64,000 bases of DNA from Verrucomicrobiota bacterium (GTDB lineage Bacteria > Pseudomonadota > Gammaproteobacteria > Nevskiales > Nevskiaceae). A model generated the notes under the pieces. The model did not search any database. It saw only the letters and a list, made by a program, of their open reading frames with translations, and was not told the DNA's origin. How positions within the stretch are numbered: position 1 is the first letter of the stretch; each line of letters opens with the position of its first letter. The translations under genes were made by a program, and so were the position numbers. Positions 1 through 8,181 of this stretch are shown piece after piece. The stretch is from assembly GCA_903970595.1 (NCBI GenBank), contig CAJCJI010000178.1:1-64000 (forward strand), in the 5' to 3' direction.

Positions 1-1
1 C

Positions 2-268
2 AAGGAAGACGGACTGACGCAGGCGCATGAAGTCTTTCTTGGTCTGGGACGCAGCGATGCCGAGCGTCAGCGAGCCTACAGAGAGCTGTTCCGGCAATCC
101 CTTGATTCAACCGATGTGCAGAATCTGCGCACCGCCATCAACCTCTGCGTGCCGGTGGGCAATGACAAGTTCAAGGCACAGATCGAGCGTCGACTCAATC
201 AGCGCATCAGTTACCGGCCGTGTGGTCGGCCAAGAAAGGAACTATTGGCGGAAGAGACCGAGAGATAG
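2..268 (+). CDS. REP-associated tyrosine transposase (Y1/IS200-like), C-terminal part
   Basis: This reading frame is open from the window edge to a TAG stop and gives about 88 residues that begin KEDGLTQAHEVFLGLG and end CGRPRKELLAEETER. The pattern of a short acidic helix, the phrase LRTAINLCVPVGNDKF, then QIERRL and a basic GRPRK tail is typical of the C-terminal part of REP-associated tyrosine transposases. These single-copy HUH/Y1 nucleases act on REP hairpins. The catalytic HUH and Tyr residues would lie upstream, outside the window, so activity cannot be judged. It meets the broken hipA fragment tail to tail with only 18 nt between them. It may have been involved in the loss of the rest of hipA, but that is a guess. 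Confidence 0.75.
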   Translation, partial: KEDGLTQAHEVFLGLGRSDAERQRAYRELFRQSLDSTDVQNLRTAINLCVPVGNDKFKAQIERRLNQRISYRPCGRPRKELLAEETER

Positions 269-286
269 CAAAGTTGAATCGGCAAT

Positions 287-670
287 TCAGGCGTCCCTCA
301 GCACTACCCCTCTCACGGAGCGAATGGTTGCATCACTTATGACGCCGGTGCCGTGACCAGCGGCGAGGGCGAGTACCTCCAGGGGTGTCGCCGTGGCCAT
401 CCTTTTGGGGTGCAGCGCGGCGAGCACCCGCCGGCCCCAGGCATCCGGTCCGGCATCGGAAAACGCGCTGAAAACGCCGGAGTTGGCCCGCGTACGGAAC
501 TCTTCAGCTTGCAAGGGCAGATTCTTTGGGTCCAGCGGCGGCTTGCCCGAGCTCAAATATGAGAGGGCGTATTGGAAGATTCCCTCCTTGCCCTTGATCG
601 CCGCCGCGCCGACCAGTACCGGTGCTCCCCATAAGTCGGACCAGACATAGGTCGGCATGGTCAGAACCAT
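287..670 (-). pseudogene. HipA-type toxin kinase, N-terminal fragment
   Basis: The 127-residue product starts MVLTMPTYVWSDLWGAPVLVG and carries the phrases FSDAGPDAWGRR and PLEVLALAAGHGTGV. These match the N-terminal (HipA_N-like) subdomain of HipA Ser/Thr kinases. HipA proteins are usually a little over 400 aa. Here the kinase core is missing entirely, so no ATP-binding or catalytic residues exist and the toxin should be inactive. ATG codons at 670 and 658 are both possible starts. The fragment lies directly downstream of a HipB-like gene, in the usual antitoxin-then-toxin order. I class it as a remnant. Confidence 0.75.
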
Positions 671-701
671 TCGCTCCGCCGTGCCCGGGCGCGCCTGCTT
701 T

Positions 702-977
702 TCACGCCGGATTCGTCAACGATGGCCTCCAAGTTGGGTTGCGCCAGATGGATACGTCGAGAAACGCACTCGCCGCGAGATAGTAGCCCATCGATACGGC
801 CGGATCGCCGGATTCGATGCGCTGCAGCGTGTTGCGTCCCAGCAGAGGCTTTTCCGCCATCTGCGGTCGCGTGAGTCCGCGTCGTGTGCGCGCTGCGCGC
901 AGCGTCAGTACGAGTTGACGCAGGAGCCTGCGGCTCTCCTCGGAGATTTTGGCTGCGGCGGGCGATAGTGTCTTCAT
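702..977 (-). pseudogene. HipB-like XRE antitoxin, probably frameshifted
   Basis: The first 70 or so residues form a helix-turn-helix of the XRE/Cro type, with the phrases TLRAARTRRGLTRPQMAE, LLGRNTLQRIESG and AVSMGYYLAA. This is the usual layout of HipB-like antitoxins that autorepress and neutralise HipA. After YYLAA the present frame runs into an odd tail and stops at 91 aa. Another frame from the same point continues as LAQPNLEAIVDESGVKSRR and ends at a TGA overlapping the hipA start, as expected for a translationally coupled pair. I infer a frameshift near 760. Together with the truncated hipA it suggests a dead module, although the DNA-binding part could still be made. Confidence 0.7.
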
Positions 978-979
978 GA

Positions 980-1024
980 ACCCGTTATATGGGCATTTAG
1001 ACGCTTAAAAACCCATAAATGGGT
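980..1024. promoter_or_regulatory. Two palindromic boxes upstream of the hipB-like gene
   Basis: Just upstream of the antitoxin start are two similar inverted repeats. One is ACCC-GTTATAT-GGG (980-993) and the other ACCC-ATAAAT-GGGT (1011-1024). Their centres are about 31 bp apart, close to three helical turns. HipB proteins are known to repress their own operon through repeated inverted boxes, so these are good candidates for autoregulatory operators. The exact sequence differs from the E. coli hip boxes. Assignment rests on position and symmetry. Confidence 0.5.
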
Positions 1025-1064
1025 TAAATTATTGAGCTTCCTGATTCTTGAATAAAAATCCGGA

Positions 1065-4000
1065 CTAGGGGCCGTTGGTGACGACAAGCGTCGCACTCGT
1101 CGTGACCGAGGACTGGGGATCTATCACTGTGATCGTGGACGTCCCTTGGGTAATCGCGGTCGTAAGACCATTAGAACCGGGGACGTTGCTGACGTTGGAA
1201 ACAGTCGGCGCGCTGCTGGACCAGGTGACCTGGCTGGTCACATCGAATGTGGAGCTATCCGAATAAGTTCCGGTGGCCGTGAATTGCTGCGAGGAACCTG
1301 CGACGACGTTGGCACTTGCAGGGGTCAAGGTTATGGACGTCAAGGTGGCGGAGGTGATGGTGAATGTCGCTGTGCTGGTTATGGCGCCTTCAGTGGCCGC
1401 AATCGTTGAGGTCCCTGAGGTGTAGGTGGTGGCAAGCCCGCTGGTGCCGCTTGCATTGGCGATCGATGCCGCGGAGCCGTTGCTGGACGTCCAAATGGCC
1501 TCGCTAGTGAGGTCTCTCTGGGTTCCGTCCGAGTAGGTGCCGGTGGCCGTAAATTGCTGCCGTACCCCCGGAGGTGCGGTGGGGGCGGACGGCGCAATCG
1601 AGATCGATTGCAACGAGGCCGTATTCACGACGACTGCGACCGTGGAACTGCCAATGCTTCCGGTTGAAGCGCTGACATTGGTCGTGCCCGACGCCACTGA
1701 CTGCAGGAGACCATTCGAGCCGGAGGCGTTGCTGATGGTGGCAACGCCCGTATTGGAGGACTGCCAGGTTACCGTCGTCGTGATGTCTCTGGTGGTTCCG
1801 TCAGAGTATGTTCCAGTTGCAGAGAATTGCAGCGATTCGTTGATTGGCACGCTGGCTCCGCTTTGCGCGCCACCTATGGAAATTGATAACAGGCTCGCGG
1901 ACGAAACCGTCAAAGAAGCTGCTCCGCTCAGGCTCGATACCTGCGCGGAGATTGTGTAAGGACCACCTGCGTCAACTCCCGTTGCCAAGCCGTACGATCC
2001 GGAAGCGTCACTGATAGGGGCCGCCACTGTATTTGAAGACTGCCAGTCGACCTGTGTAGTCAGATCGAGCGTGGTGTTATCGGAAAACATTCCGGTCGCG
2101 TTGTACTGCTGGGTGGCGCCGACGGGGATGCTGGTTAAAAATGGCGCAGCTTGCACAGAACCCAATGTTGCGCCGGTGACGGTCAATCCAGTCGATCCCG
2201 ACATCGTCCCCAATTGTGCCGTGATGTTGGTGCTGCCTGCCGCAATGCCGCTTGCCACCCCGGCGGCGCCCTGCGCGTTGCTCACCACAGCGATGTTGGC
2301 GTTTGAGGATTGCCAGGAAGCCTGGCTTGTAACATCGCTCTTGCTGCTGTCCGAATAGAGCCCGGTTGCCTGAAGCTGGCGGCTGAATCCGGCCGGCACC
2401 GCCGAATTGGCAGGCGTCAACTGGATGGCCTTGAGCGTGGCGCTGGTGACTGTCAAGGCACTGGATCCGGACGCTCCGCTGTAGGCGGCCGATATGGCCG
2501 CAGTTCCGACGCCGGCGGCGGCAGCCAAACCATTCGTTCCCGCGGCATTGCTGATGGTAGCCACGTTGGTGTTCGACGAGCCCCAGCTTGCGCTGCCGGT
2601 CACGTCCTGTGTGCTTCCGTCGTTGAACGTCGCCGTGGCAGCGAATTGTTGCGATAGACCCTTGGCGATGGAAGCATTTGTGGGAGTCACCGCCACCGAT
2701 GTGGCCGCTGCGCTGCTGACAGTGAGCGTAGCAGAGCCGGTGAGACTGTCGAATGTCGCGGTAATTGCGGTTGAACCCGGTCCGACGGACTGGGCAAAGC
2801 CGATTGACCCGGCGTTGTTGCTGATTGTTGCCACCGTTGAGGCTGCCGATGCCCATGTGGCGGTTTGGGTAACGTTCTGTACTGTATGATCCGAAAATGT
2901 CGCGGTAGCCGTGAATTGCTGCGTAGTCCCATTGGCGATGGTGGGGTTCGCGGGGGTCACACTGACGCTCGTTGCTACGGCAGCGGTAACCGTCAGCGAA
3001 GCAGTGGCGGCCTGATTGCCAAAGCTCGCGCTGATGGTCGTTGAGCCGACGACCAAGGTTTGCGCCAGACCTGGGCTTCCGGCGTTACTGATCGTAGCCA
3101 CGGCCGTGTTCGAAGAGCTCCAAACCGCTGATTGTGTGACATCCTGCGTGTTGCTGTTGGAAAACGTCGCCGTTGCCGTGAATTGCTGGGTCATACCGTT
3201 GGCGATCGATGGCGTTGCCGGCGTTATCGCAAGGGAGGTCACAATGGCCGAAGACACGGTCAGTGTGGTCGATCCGGTTTGGCCATTGAGGGTGGCGGAA
3301 ATCGTGGTCGTGCCGGAGGCGATAGCCTGCGCTAGGCCTTCACTGCTGCTGGCATTGCTGATGGTCGCGACCCCAACGTTGGAAGAGCTCCAGGTCGCGG
3401 TGGAAGTAACATTCTGCGTGGTGTGGTCGGCGTAGGTTGCGGTGGCCGTGAATTGCTGCGTGGTACCGCTGCCGATGGTCGTCGCGGCTGGGGTTATCGC
3501 AATGGATGTAATGACCGTGGACGAAACAGTCAGCGTGGTCGATGCGGTCTGACCGCTGAATGCAGCGGTGATCATCGTCGTCCCGGCAGCCACTGCCTGG
3601 GCCAGGCCCTCACTGCCGCTGGCGTTGCTGATGGTTGCGACCCCGACATTGGAGGAAGCCCAGGTCGCGCTATTGGTGACGTCCTGCGTTGTTGCATCAG
3701 AAAAGGTCGCTGTGGCCTTGAACTGCTGCGTGGCACTGGCGCCGATTGAAGTTGATGCGGGAGTTACTGCAAGGCTTGAAATGACGGCGGCCGTCACGGT
3801 CAAGGTGGCCGAGCCCGATCCCCCCGGATATGCCGCCGTAATGGTCGTCGTTCCGGTTTCCAACGTCTTCGCCAAGCCGTACGTAGACGTCGTATTGCTG
3901 ATGGTGGCGACGGTTGCGTCGCTTGAGCTCCAGGTCACCGAGTCCGTTACGTCCTCGGTGTTGCCGTTTGAAAAAACCGCGACGGCCTTGAATTGCTGAC

Positions 4001-4160
4001 GGGTTCCGGCGGCGATGCTGGGGCTGTTTGGCGTGACCTCCACGTTTTGCAAAACAGGGCCAGAGCCATTTCCCGCGCTGCACGCGGACAGTGCCAGCGT
4101 TAGCAAGACCGCGCTATAGCGCAGCAGTGCACGAGTGTTTGGAAAGAGGCTGGCGCCCAT
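1065..4160 (-). CDS. Giant BIG2/Ig-like repeat lipoprotein
   Basis: The 1031-aa protein starts with a basic and hydrophobic signal (MGASLFPNTRALLRYSAVLLTLALSAC) with a good lipobox, LSAC, so a lipid-anchored surface or periplasmic protein is expected. The rest is eleven tandem modules of about 88 aa. Each follows the pattern V/ITPA..SI..G..QQFTATATFSD..TQDVT..ATWSSSN..VATISNA....GLA......GTTTI.A......G..TLTV, which is the BIG2 bacterial Ig-like fold seen in adhesins, intimins and cell-surface proteins. No catalytic domain is visible. It lies 97 nt downstream of the barrel-protein gene on the same strand, so the two may be co-transcribed. A role in adhesion or as a spacer is inferred from the fold only. 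Confidence 0.85.
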   Translation of the reverse strand: MGASLFPNTRALLRYSAVLLTLALSACSAGNGSGPVLQNVEVTPNSPSIAAGTRQQFKAVAVFSNGNTEDVTDSVTWSSSDATVATISNTTSTYGLAKTLETGTTTITAAYPGGSGSATLTVTAAVISSLAVTPASTSIGASATQQFKATATFSDATTQDVTNSATWASSNVGVATISNASGSEGLAQAVAAGTTMITAAFSGQTASTTLTVSSTVITSIAITPAATTIGSGTTQQFTATATYADHTTQNVTSTATWSSSNVGVATISNASSSEGLAQAIASGTTTISATLNGQTGSTTLTVSSAIVTSLAITPATPSIANGMTQQFTATATFSNSNTQDVTQSAVWSSSNTAVATISNAGSPGLAQTLVVGSTTISASFGNQAATASLTVTAAVATSVSVTPANPTIANGTTQQFTATATFSDHTVQNVTQTATWASAASTVATISNNAGSIGFAQSVGPGSTAITATFDSLTGSATLTVSSAAATSVAVTPTNASIAKGLSQQFAATATFNDGSTQDVTGSASWGSSNTNVATISNAAGTNGLAAAAGVGTAAISAAYSGASGSSALTVTSATLKAIQLTPANSAVPAGFSRQLQATGLYSDSSKSDVTSQASWQSSNANIAVVSNAQGAAGVASGIAAGSTNITAQLGTMSGSTGLTVTGATLGSVQAAPFLTSIPVGATQQYNATGMFSDNTTLDLTTQVDWQSSNTVAAPISDASGSYGLATGVDAGGPYTISAQVSSLSGAASLTVSSASLLSISIGGAQSGASVPINESLQFSATGTYSDGTTRDITTTVTWQSSNTGVATISNASGSNGLLQSVASGTTNVSASTGSIGSSTVAVVVNTASLQSISIAPSAPTAPPGVRQQFTATGTYSDGTQRDLTSEAIWTSSNGSAASIANASGTSGLATTYTSGTSTIAATEGAITSTATFTITSATLTSITLTPASANVVAGSSQQFTATGTYSDSSTFDVTSQVTWSSSAPTVSNVSNVPGSNGLTTAITQGTSTITVIDPQSSVTTSATLVVTNGP
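1090..4060. repeat. Eleven tandem repeats of about 265 nt within the BIG2 gene
   Basis: The DNA repeats with a period near 265 nt. Recurring words such as GAATTGCTGC appear near 1274, 1550, 2920, 3179 and 3449, and GCGTTGCTGATGGT-like words also recur. The modules are diverged rather than identical. The two ends of the array differ most from the middle: repeats 7 to 9 have WQSSN where the others have WSSSN or WASSN. The array could expand or contract by recombination. Confidence 0.75.
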
Positions 4161-4257
4161 GCAGGTTCCCCAAGATCCAGTAGGCTAAAAATTGATCCCG
4201 GCCGGCATCAGATGATCACTCGTTGCTGCCGGCATTGCGCTTGAACGGCGGCCGGCA

Positions 4258-5079
4258 TTACTTGCGCAAGTAGAGCAGGCAGCCGTCCGCATCCACCACG
4301 GCGTTCGGGGGGGTGTCTGGGCATTTGTCCTGGGCGTCAGGCACCCCGTCGCCATCTTGGTCGGGGAGCCCCGAGCAGGTGACGGTCTTGGAATCCACTG
4401 TGCAATTGCTTGGCTTGGCACGGGACTCTGCCGGCGCGGCGCTTTGCGTTGTAAGTGGAAATTTGTCGAATGCATCTGCGGGGGTCGGCGTTTGCAGCTC
4501 CGCGGTTTGCTGGTGATCGCCACCAAACGAATACTGGACACTCAGTGAGTAAATTTCGTCATTCTGGTCGCGTTTGGCATAGAACGGAATGGCCGAGTTG
4601 CCGATGACGTGGCGCAAGTCGGCATCGGCTCGGAAGCTCCACGGTTGCTGGGGCAGGTCCCAGATCAGCCCACCGCCGCCGCGCACCAGCGGAGCGTTAT
4701 TGGACAAGTTGTCATACTTGCTGTGAAGCCAGCCCGCGCCGAGTACTGCAAAGGGCGAGAACTGCGAATCGGGAAGTTTGTAGCGAAACATTCCCTGAAG
4801 ACTCGCACCCAGCTCGTTCAGTGCTCCGCTGCCGTCGTTGAATTCAAACCGGCTGCTCTCTGACAGTAGCTCGGCACCCCAGTGCGGCGTGAAGCGGAAG
4901 CCTACGTTTACGCCACCACCGAAGTCCGACTTGGCGTGCAGACTAGAATCAGGCGTCGCGTAATAGGCGGATGGGCCGAGATAAATCTCTCCTGCGCCGG
5001 CCGGCGACGCAGTCACAGCCAAAGAAACCAGCAGAGCGCAAGCCGCCCCAGCGGCGGTGCGCTTGGCTTTGCTCCTCAT
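4258..5079 (-). CDS. OmpA-like beta-barrel outer-membrane protein with a type-3 calcium repeat
   Basis: I place the start at 5079 (MRSKAKRTAAGAACALLVSL...), which gives a 273-aa precursor with a clear signal peptide ending near SPAGA. The upstream in-frame codons look non-coding. The mature part (GEIYLGPSAYYATPDSSL, VGFRFTPHWGAELLSESS, FSPFAVLGAGWLHSKYD, YSLSVQYSFGG) has the alternating pattern of an eight-stranded OmpA-type barrel. A linker leads to DQDGDGVPDAQDKCPDTPPN, a thrombospondin type-3 calcium-binding repeat of the OprF/OmpA kind. The protein then stops (LLYLRK) where OprF-like proteins continue into the peptidoglycan-binding OmpA domain. That domain is missing, so it should not anchor to the wall. 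Likely in one unit with the BIG2 lipoprotein. Confidence 0.8.
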   Translation of the reverse strand: MRSKAKRTAAGAACALLVSLAVTASPAGAGEIYLGPSAYYATPDSSLHAKSDFGGGVNVGFRFTPHWGAELLSESSRFEFNDGSGALNELGASLQGMFRYKLPDSQFSPFAVLGAGWLHSKYDNLSNNAPLVRGGGGLIWDLPQQPWSFRADADLRHVIGNSAIPFYAKRDQNDEIYSLSVQYSFGGDHQQTAELQTPTPADAFDKFPLTTQSAAPAESRAKPSNCTVDSKTVTCSGLPDQDGDGVPDAQDKCPDTPPNAVVDADGCLLYLRK

Positions 5080-5375
5080 GAATTGAATTCCCCTATCGCC
5101 CATGCCAGGATGAATCTGGGGCCGGCGAGTACACCCAATAGGCCCTCCAATGAGCATATAGGAAGTGCCGGCAGCTTTCACTACTATTAATGTACTTTTT
5201 TGAGTACTGTAGAGTTGAAGGCGGACCAAGTGCCGAAGGTGCGCCGGGTAACATAGAGAAAATCTAAGATAGATTCCGCGTTTCCTGCTGCCAGTGGCGG
5301 CAGGAGCGCGTAAAGTAAGGACTGATCGAAGCGCTAGCCCTGACGCTAACCCTAACAATAGAGGATTGCATTTTT
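5080..5375. promoter_or_regulatory. Divergent intergenic region between the barrel and TPR genes
   Basis: About 300 nt separate the leftward barrel gene from the rightward TPR/flagellar block, so promoters for both should lie here. I see an inverted repeat GTACT-TTTTTG-AGTAC at 5192-5207 and an AGAGGA ribosome-binding site before the GTG at 5376. No convincing -35/-10 pair or sigma-54 or FliA-type promoter was found. Confidence 0.4.
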
Positions 5376-5921
5376 GTGAGCACCGATCTTCTGGACAAAC
5401 AGGAACTCCTGGCCTTGGCCCGTCTCGACTTCGAGAAGGAACGGTTCGACCAGGCCTTGATCCGGCTGAAGCAGGCCGCGGCGCTGCCGGGCGACGATCT
5501 GCCTGAGATTTTCGCGCTGTTGGGCGTCACCTACGCACGCCTACGTCTCTGGAGCAAAGCCCAGGCGTCCCTCACTGGCTTCCTGAAGCTGCAGCCGAAT
5601 GCCTTGAACGAGCGTTTTCAGTTGGGAAAAATCTATTTCGACTCGGGTGACAGCGCGCAGGCACTAGAAGTCTGGCAGCAGGTTCTGGCCAGGGAAAAAA
5701 TGCACCCGCCCGCCCTATACCATTCCGCCCTGGCTCATGTCAGATTGGGTCGCCCGGCGCGCGCAATCGAATGTTGCGATATAGTGTTGTCCTCGGCGGC
5801 GCCGGACAACCTGTTCTTCGGGCGGGCCAAGGAATTGGTCGAGCAGTTGCGTAAGGGTCCTAGCCGCGAACCCTCGGTTGAAGCCTCGGGCACCAGCGGC
5901 GCGCCGCGTAAGCGGCACTAG
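5376..5921 (+). CDS. TPR-repeat protein 1 at the head of the flagellar block
   Basis: The product is 181 aa with a GTG start preceded by AGAGGA. It is built of helical 34-residue repeats: LLALARLDFEKERFDQALIRLKQAAAL, FALLGVTYARLRLWSKAQASLTGFLKLQP, FQLGKIYFDSGDSAQALEVWQQVLA and YHSALAHVRLGRPARAIECCDIVL. These are TPR motifs, which bind other proteins. There is no signal peptide, so it is probably cytoplasmic. Its stop is two bases before a possible start of the second TPR gene, so the two are co-translated. The position ahead of fliQ suggests a chaperone or assembly factor for this system, which is inference. It does not resemble FliS, FliT or FlgN. Confidence 0.7.
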   Translation: MSTDLLDKQELLALARLDFEKERFDQALIRLKQAAALPGDDLPEIFALLGVTYARLRLWSKAQASLTGFLKLQPNALNERFQLGKIYFDSGDSAQALEVWQQVLAREKMHPPALYHSALAHVRLGRPARAIECCDIVLSSAAPDNLFFGRAKELVEQLRKGPSREPSVEASGTSGAPRKRH

Positions 5922-5922
5922 A

Positions 5923-7110
5923 TTGGCCGTGCCGACGCTCGCCGACGAAGCTCAGCGCCTACAGCGCCTTCTCGGCTATTTGAAGCAAGACCCTGGAAAT
6001 GTCCGGCTGATCCTGGACGCGGTGGAATTGGGAGTGCGTACAGGCCGCGGAGAGGAGGCCCAGGAGTGGCTCGACACGGCGCTCCAGGCAAAGCCAGAAG
6101 AGCCAAGCCTGCTGTCTGCCAAGGGAAATCTTCTCTTGACCCTGGGTAAGCCCCGGGACGCAGCATCGGTATTCGAGGATCTCATCCGCGGTGCTGGCCC
6201 CAACTCTGTGCTGAGCTTCAATCTGGCGCATGCGCGCCTCTATGAAGGGCGAATGCAAGAATCGCTTGCCTTGCTGGATTCTGTGCCAGAGGCGGAGCGT
6301 GGCGCTTTGCCGAGGTTTGACCTTAGTTATGCCCGCGTTGCGTACCAACTGCTGCGCTACGACGACGCTCTGGCGGCAATTGATCGGTTCCTGACCGCCA
6401 ACGCAGGGGATCTCGAAGCGTCCGGAATCAAGGCTATGGTGCTTTTTGACAACAATCGGGAGGAAGAGGCAGTAGCCATGGCGAAAGCCTTACTACGCCA
6501 AAGCTCTGAGCAATGGGAGGCGCACCTGGTTCTCGGCTCGGCCGCGCTACCCGCGCAGGATGCAGCAGCGGCCGAAATACATTTCACCAAAGTCGTGGGG
6601 CAGGTACCGGACGCGGGTCGTGCTTGGTCCGGCCTCGGTTTTGCATCACTAATGAGACGGGATCTTAACGGCGCCAGGGAGCGCTTCGAAAAAGCTGTGC
6701 TTTATATGACGGACCATCCTGGCACCTGGCACGGCCTTGCCTGGACCTGCATCCTGCTCGGGGACCGGGGTCGGGCGCGGGCGGCAATCGACCGTTCCAT
6801 GCTGGTGGACCGCAACTTCGCGGACAACCACGGCACTCTGGCCGTACTGGAGTTTCTGCAGGGTCGGCGGACCGAGGCGGAATTGGCGGTGCGCAAGGCT
6901 TTGCGTTTGAATCCTGCCGCGCCGTCCGCCCTATACGCGCGTTCGCTTCTGCTTGACGCCGCCGGACAAAATCAGGCGGCGGAAGAGATTGTTACATCAA
7001 TTTTATCCAGCTTGAAAGGACCCAAGGGCCCTGCCTTGCTAAAGATGTACAAAGATAGCCGGCATGGCGGCCGTGCCGGCGCGCCGCCAACTCCAAACCG
7101 CCTTCATTAG
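5923..7110 (+). CDS. TPR-repeat protein 2 at the head of the flagellar block
   Basis: I choose TTG 5923 (GTG 5929 is equally possible) directly after the previous stop, giving 395 aa. ATG 5878 would overlap the upstream gene by 44 nt. The protein is TPR-like helices almost throughout: AKGNLLLTLGKPRDAASVFEDLI, FNLAHARLYEGRMQESLALLDSV, WSGLGFASLMRRDLNGARERFEKAVLY and LAVLEFLQGRRTEAELAVRKALRLNP. No enzyme domain, signal peptide or membrane segment is seen. It ends 16 nt before fliQ on the same strand. Such proteins can be chaperones or scaffolds. A dedicated substrate chaperone for the export gate next door is possible but unproven. Confidence 0.65.
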   Translation: MAVPTLADEAQRLQRLLGYLKQDPGNVRLILDAVELGVRTGRGEEAQEWLDTALQAKPEEPSLLSAKGNLLLTLGKPRDAASVFEDLIRGAGPNSVLSFNLAHARLYEGRMQESLALLDSVPEAERGALPRFDLSYARVAYQLLRYDDALAAIDRFLTANAGDLEASGIKAMVLFDNNREEEAVAMAKALLRQSSEQWEAHLVLGSAALPAQDAAAAEIHFTKVVGQVPDAGRAWSGLGFASLMRRDLNGARERFEKAVLYMTDHPGTWHGLAWTCILLGDRGRARAAIDRSMLVDRNFADNHGTLAVLEFLQGRRTEAELAVRKALRLNPAAPSALYARSLLLDAAGQNQAAEEIVTSILSSLKGPKGPALLKMYKDSRHGGRAGAPPTPNRLH

Positions 7111-7126
7111 TCTGCTCGAGGCAGTC

Positions 7127-7396
7127 ATGACCACGGATGTTGCCCTGCAGCTGATGCGCGAAATGCTCTGGACGGCTCTTTGGGTGGGCGCGCCGATCAT
7201 CGCAGTGAGCATGCTTGTCGGCTTGCTGGTCAGTGTGTTCCAGGTGGTGACACAGCTGCAGGAGATGACGCTCACCTTTGTGCCCAAGCTGGTGGCGATT
7301 TTCTTCACTTTGCTGCTAGGTGGTGGCTGGATGCTGTCCAAGCTGGTGGTCTACAGCTCGAAACTGATCGCGAGCATCCCGCAGCTGGTTCATTGA
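7127..7396 (+). CDS. fliQ: Flagellar export gate protein FliQ
   Basis: The 89-aa protein has two transmembrane helices (AMLWTALWVGAPIIAVSMLVGLLVSVFQ and FVPKLVAIFFTLLLGGGWMLSKLVV) joined by the family loop VVTQLQEMTLTFVPK. Length and sequence are normal for FliQ. With FliP and FliR it forms the helical export gate in the MS-ring pore. The ATG at 7127 is chosen because translation from farther upstream adds a non-family leader that overlaps the TPR gene. It opens the fliQ-fliR-flhB-flhA run. Confidence 0.95.
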   Translation: MTTDVALQLMREMLWTALWVGAPIIAVSMLVGLLVSVFQVVTQLQEMTLTFVPKLVAIFFTLLLGGGWMLSKLVVYSSKLIASIPQLVH

Positions 7397-7414
7397 CGCG
7401 GGGCCGGCCCTGGC

Positions 7415-8170
7415 ATGAATCTCACGCTGAATCCAGCTTGGCTGCTGGGGGTATACCTGATCGCCTGCCGCCTTGCGGGCGTGCTGGTGCTTTCCCCGAT
7501 CCTCGGCATGGCAACATTGCCGACCCAGGTGCGCGTGATTTTTGTGGTGCTGATGGCGGTGGTGATGGCCGCGCCGGCAGGAATGCAGATTCCACCCGGA
7601 GGCCTCGGGCTCGGCGAATTGGGCATTCTCGCCGCGGTGGCCGTGCTGCAGGGGGCAATAGTCGGAGCCGCCGTGCGCGCTGCCGTGGCTGCCTTTGGCT
7701 TTGGCGGCCAACTGATCGACTTTCAGATCGGATTCAACGCGGCTGGAATTCTCAATCCGGCTACGCAGGTGCAAAGCTCGCTGATCAGCACCATTTTGGA
7801 GCTGTTTGGTGTGCTTTTATTCCTGCTGTTGGACCTTCACCACGTATTGCTGAGGGGGATGGCGGGAATTTTTCGGGCCTCAGCAGGCAATCCAATCGTC
7901 CCGCAGTCCTTTGTAGAGTCCGTCATCTCGCAATCGACGCTGGTATTTGCCTACGGACTCGCGTTGGTGATGCCGGTCGTGGTCGGACTGTTCCTGGTTG
8001 ACCTGACGATCGCCGTGTTTTCCAGGTCGATGCCGCAGATCAACATCTATTTTGTGGCATTGCCGCTCAAGGTGTTCGCCGGGCTGGCCCTGCTGGCGGC
8101 ATCCGTCCGTTACGTGATGCCACTGGCGGGCCGAGTTTTCGGCTTGGCGCTGGCGGGCCTGACGCCCTAG
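7415..8170 (+). CDS. fliR: Flagellar export gate protein FliR
   Basis: The 251-aa product is a multi-spanning membrane protein of standard FliR length. Family features include LAGVLVLSPILGMATLPTQVRV near the N-terminus, the conserved FGGQLIDFQIGFNAAGILNP segment, and LFLLLDLHHVLLRG. It completes the FliPQR gate and contacts FlhB. The gene follows fliQ by 18 nt and precedes flhB by 11 nt. Nothing looks degenerate. Confidence 0.95.
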   Translation: MNLTLNPAWLLGVYLIACRLAGVLVLSPILGMATLPTQVRVIFVVLMAVVMAAPAGMQIPPGGLGLGELGILAAVAVLQGAIVGAAVRAAVAAFGFGGQLIDFQIGFNAAGILNPATQVQSSLISTILELFGVLLFLLLDLHHVLLRGMAGIFRASAGNPIVPQSFVESVISQSTLVFAYGLALVMPVVVGLFLVDLTIAVFSRSMPQINIYFVALPLKVFAGLALLAASVRYVMPLAGRVFGLALAGLTP

Positions 8171-8181
8171 AGGCCGCTGAA

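Noticed and set aside
1090-4060. CRISPR array, because of regularly spaced repeats
   Set aside because: Period near 265 nt, repeats are diverged and coding for BIG2 modules, and no cas genes are present.
5080-5358. A longer N-terminus for the barrel protein starting at 5358
   Set aside because: The extension is not signal-like and the 5079 start gives a normal signal peptide.
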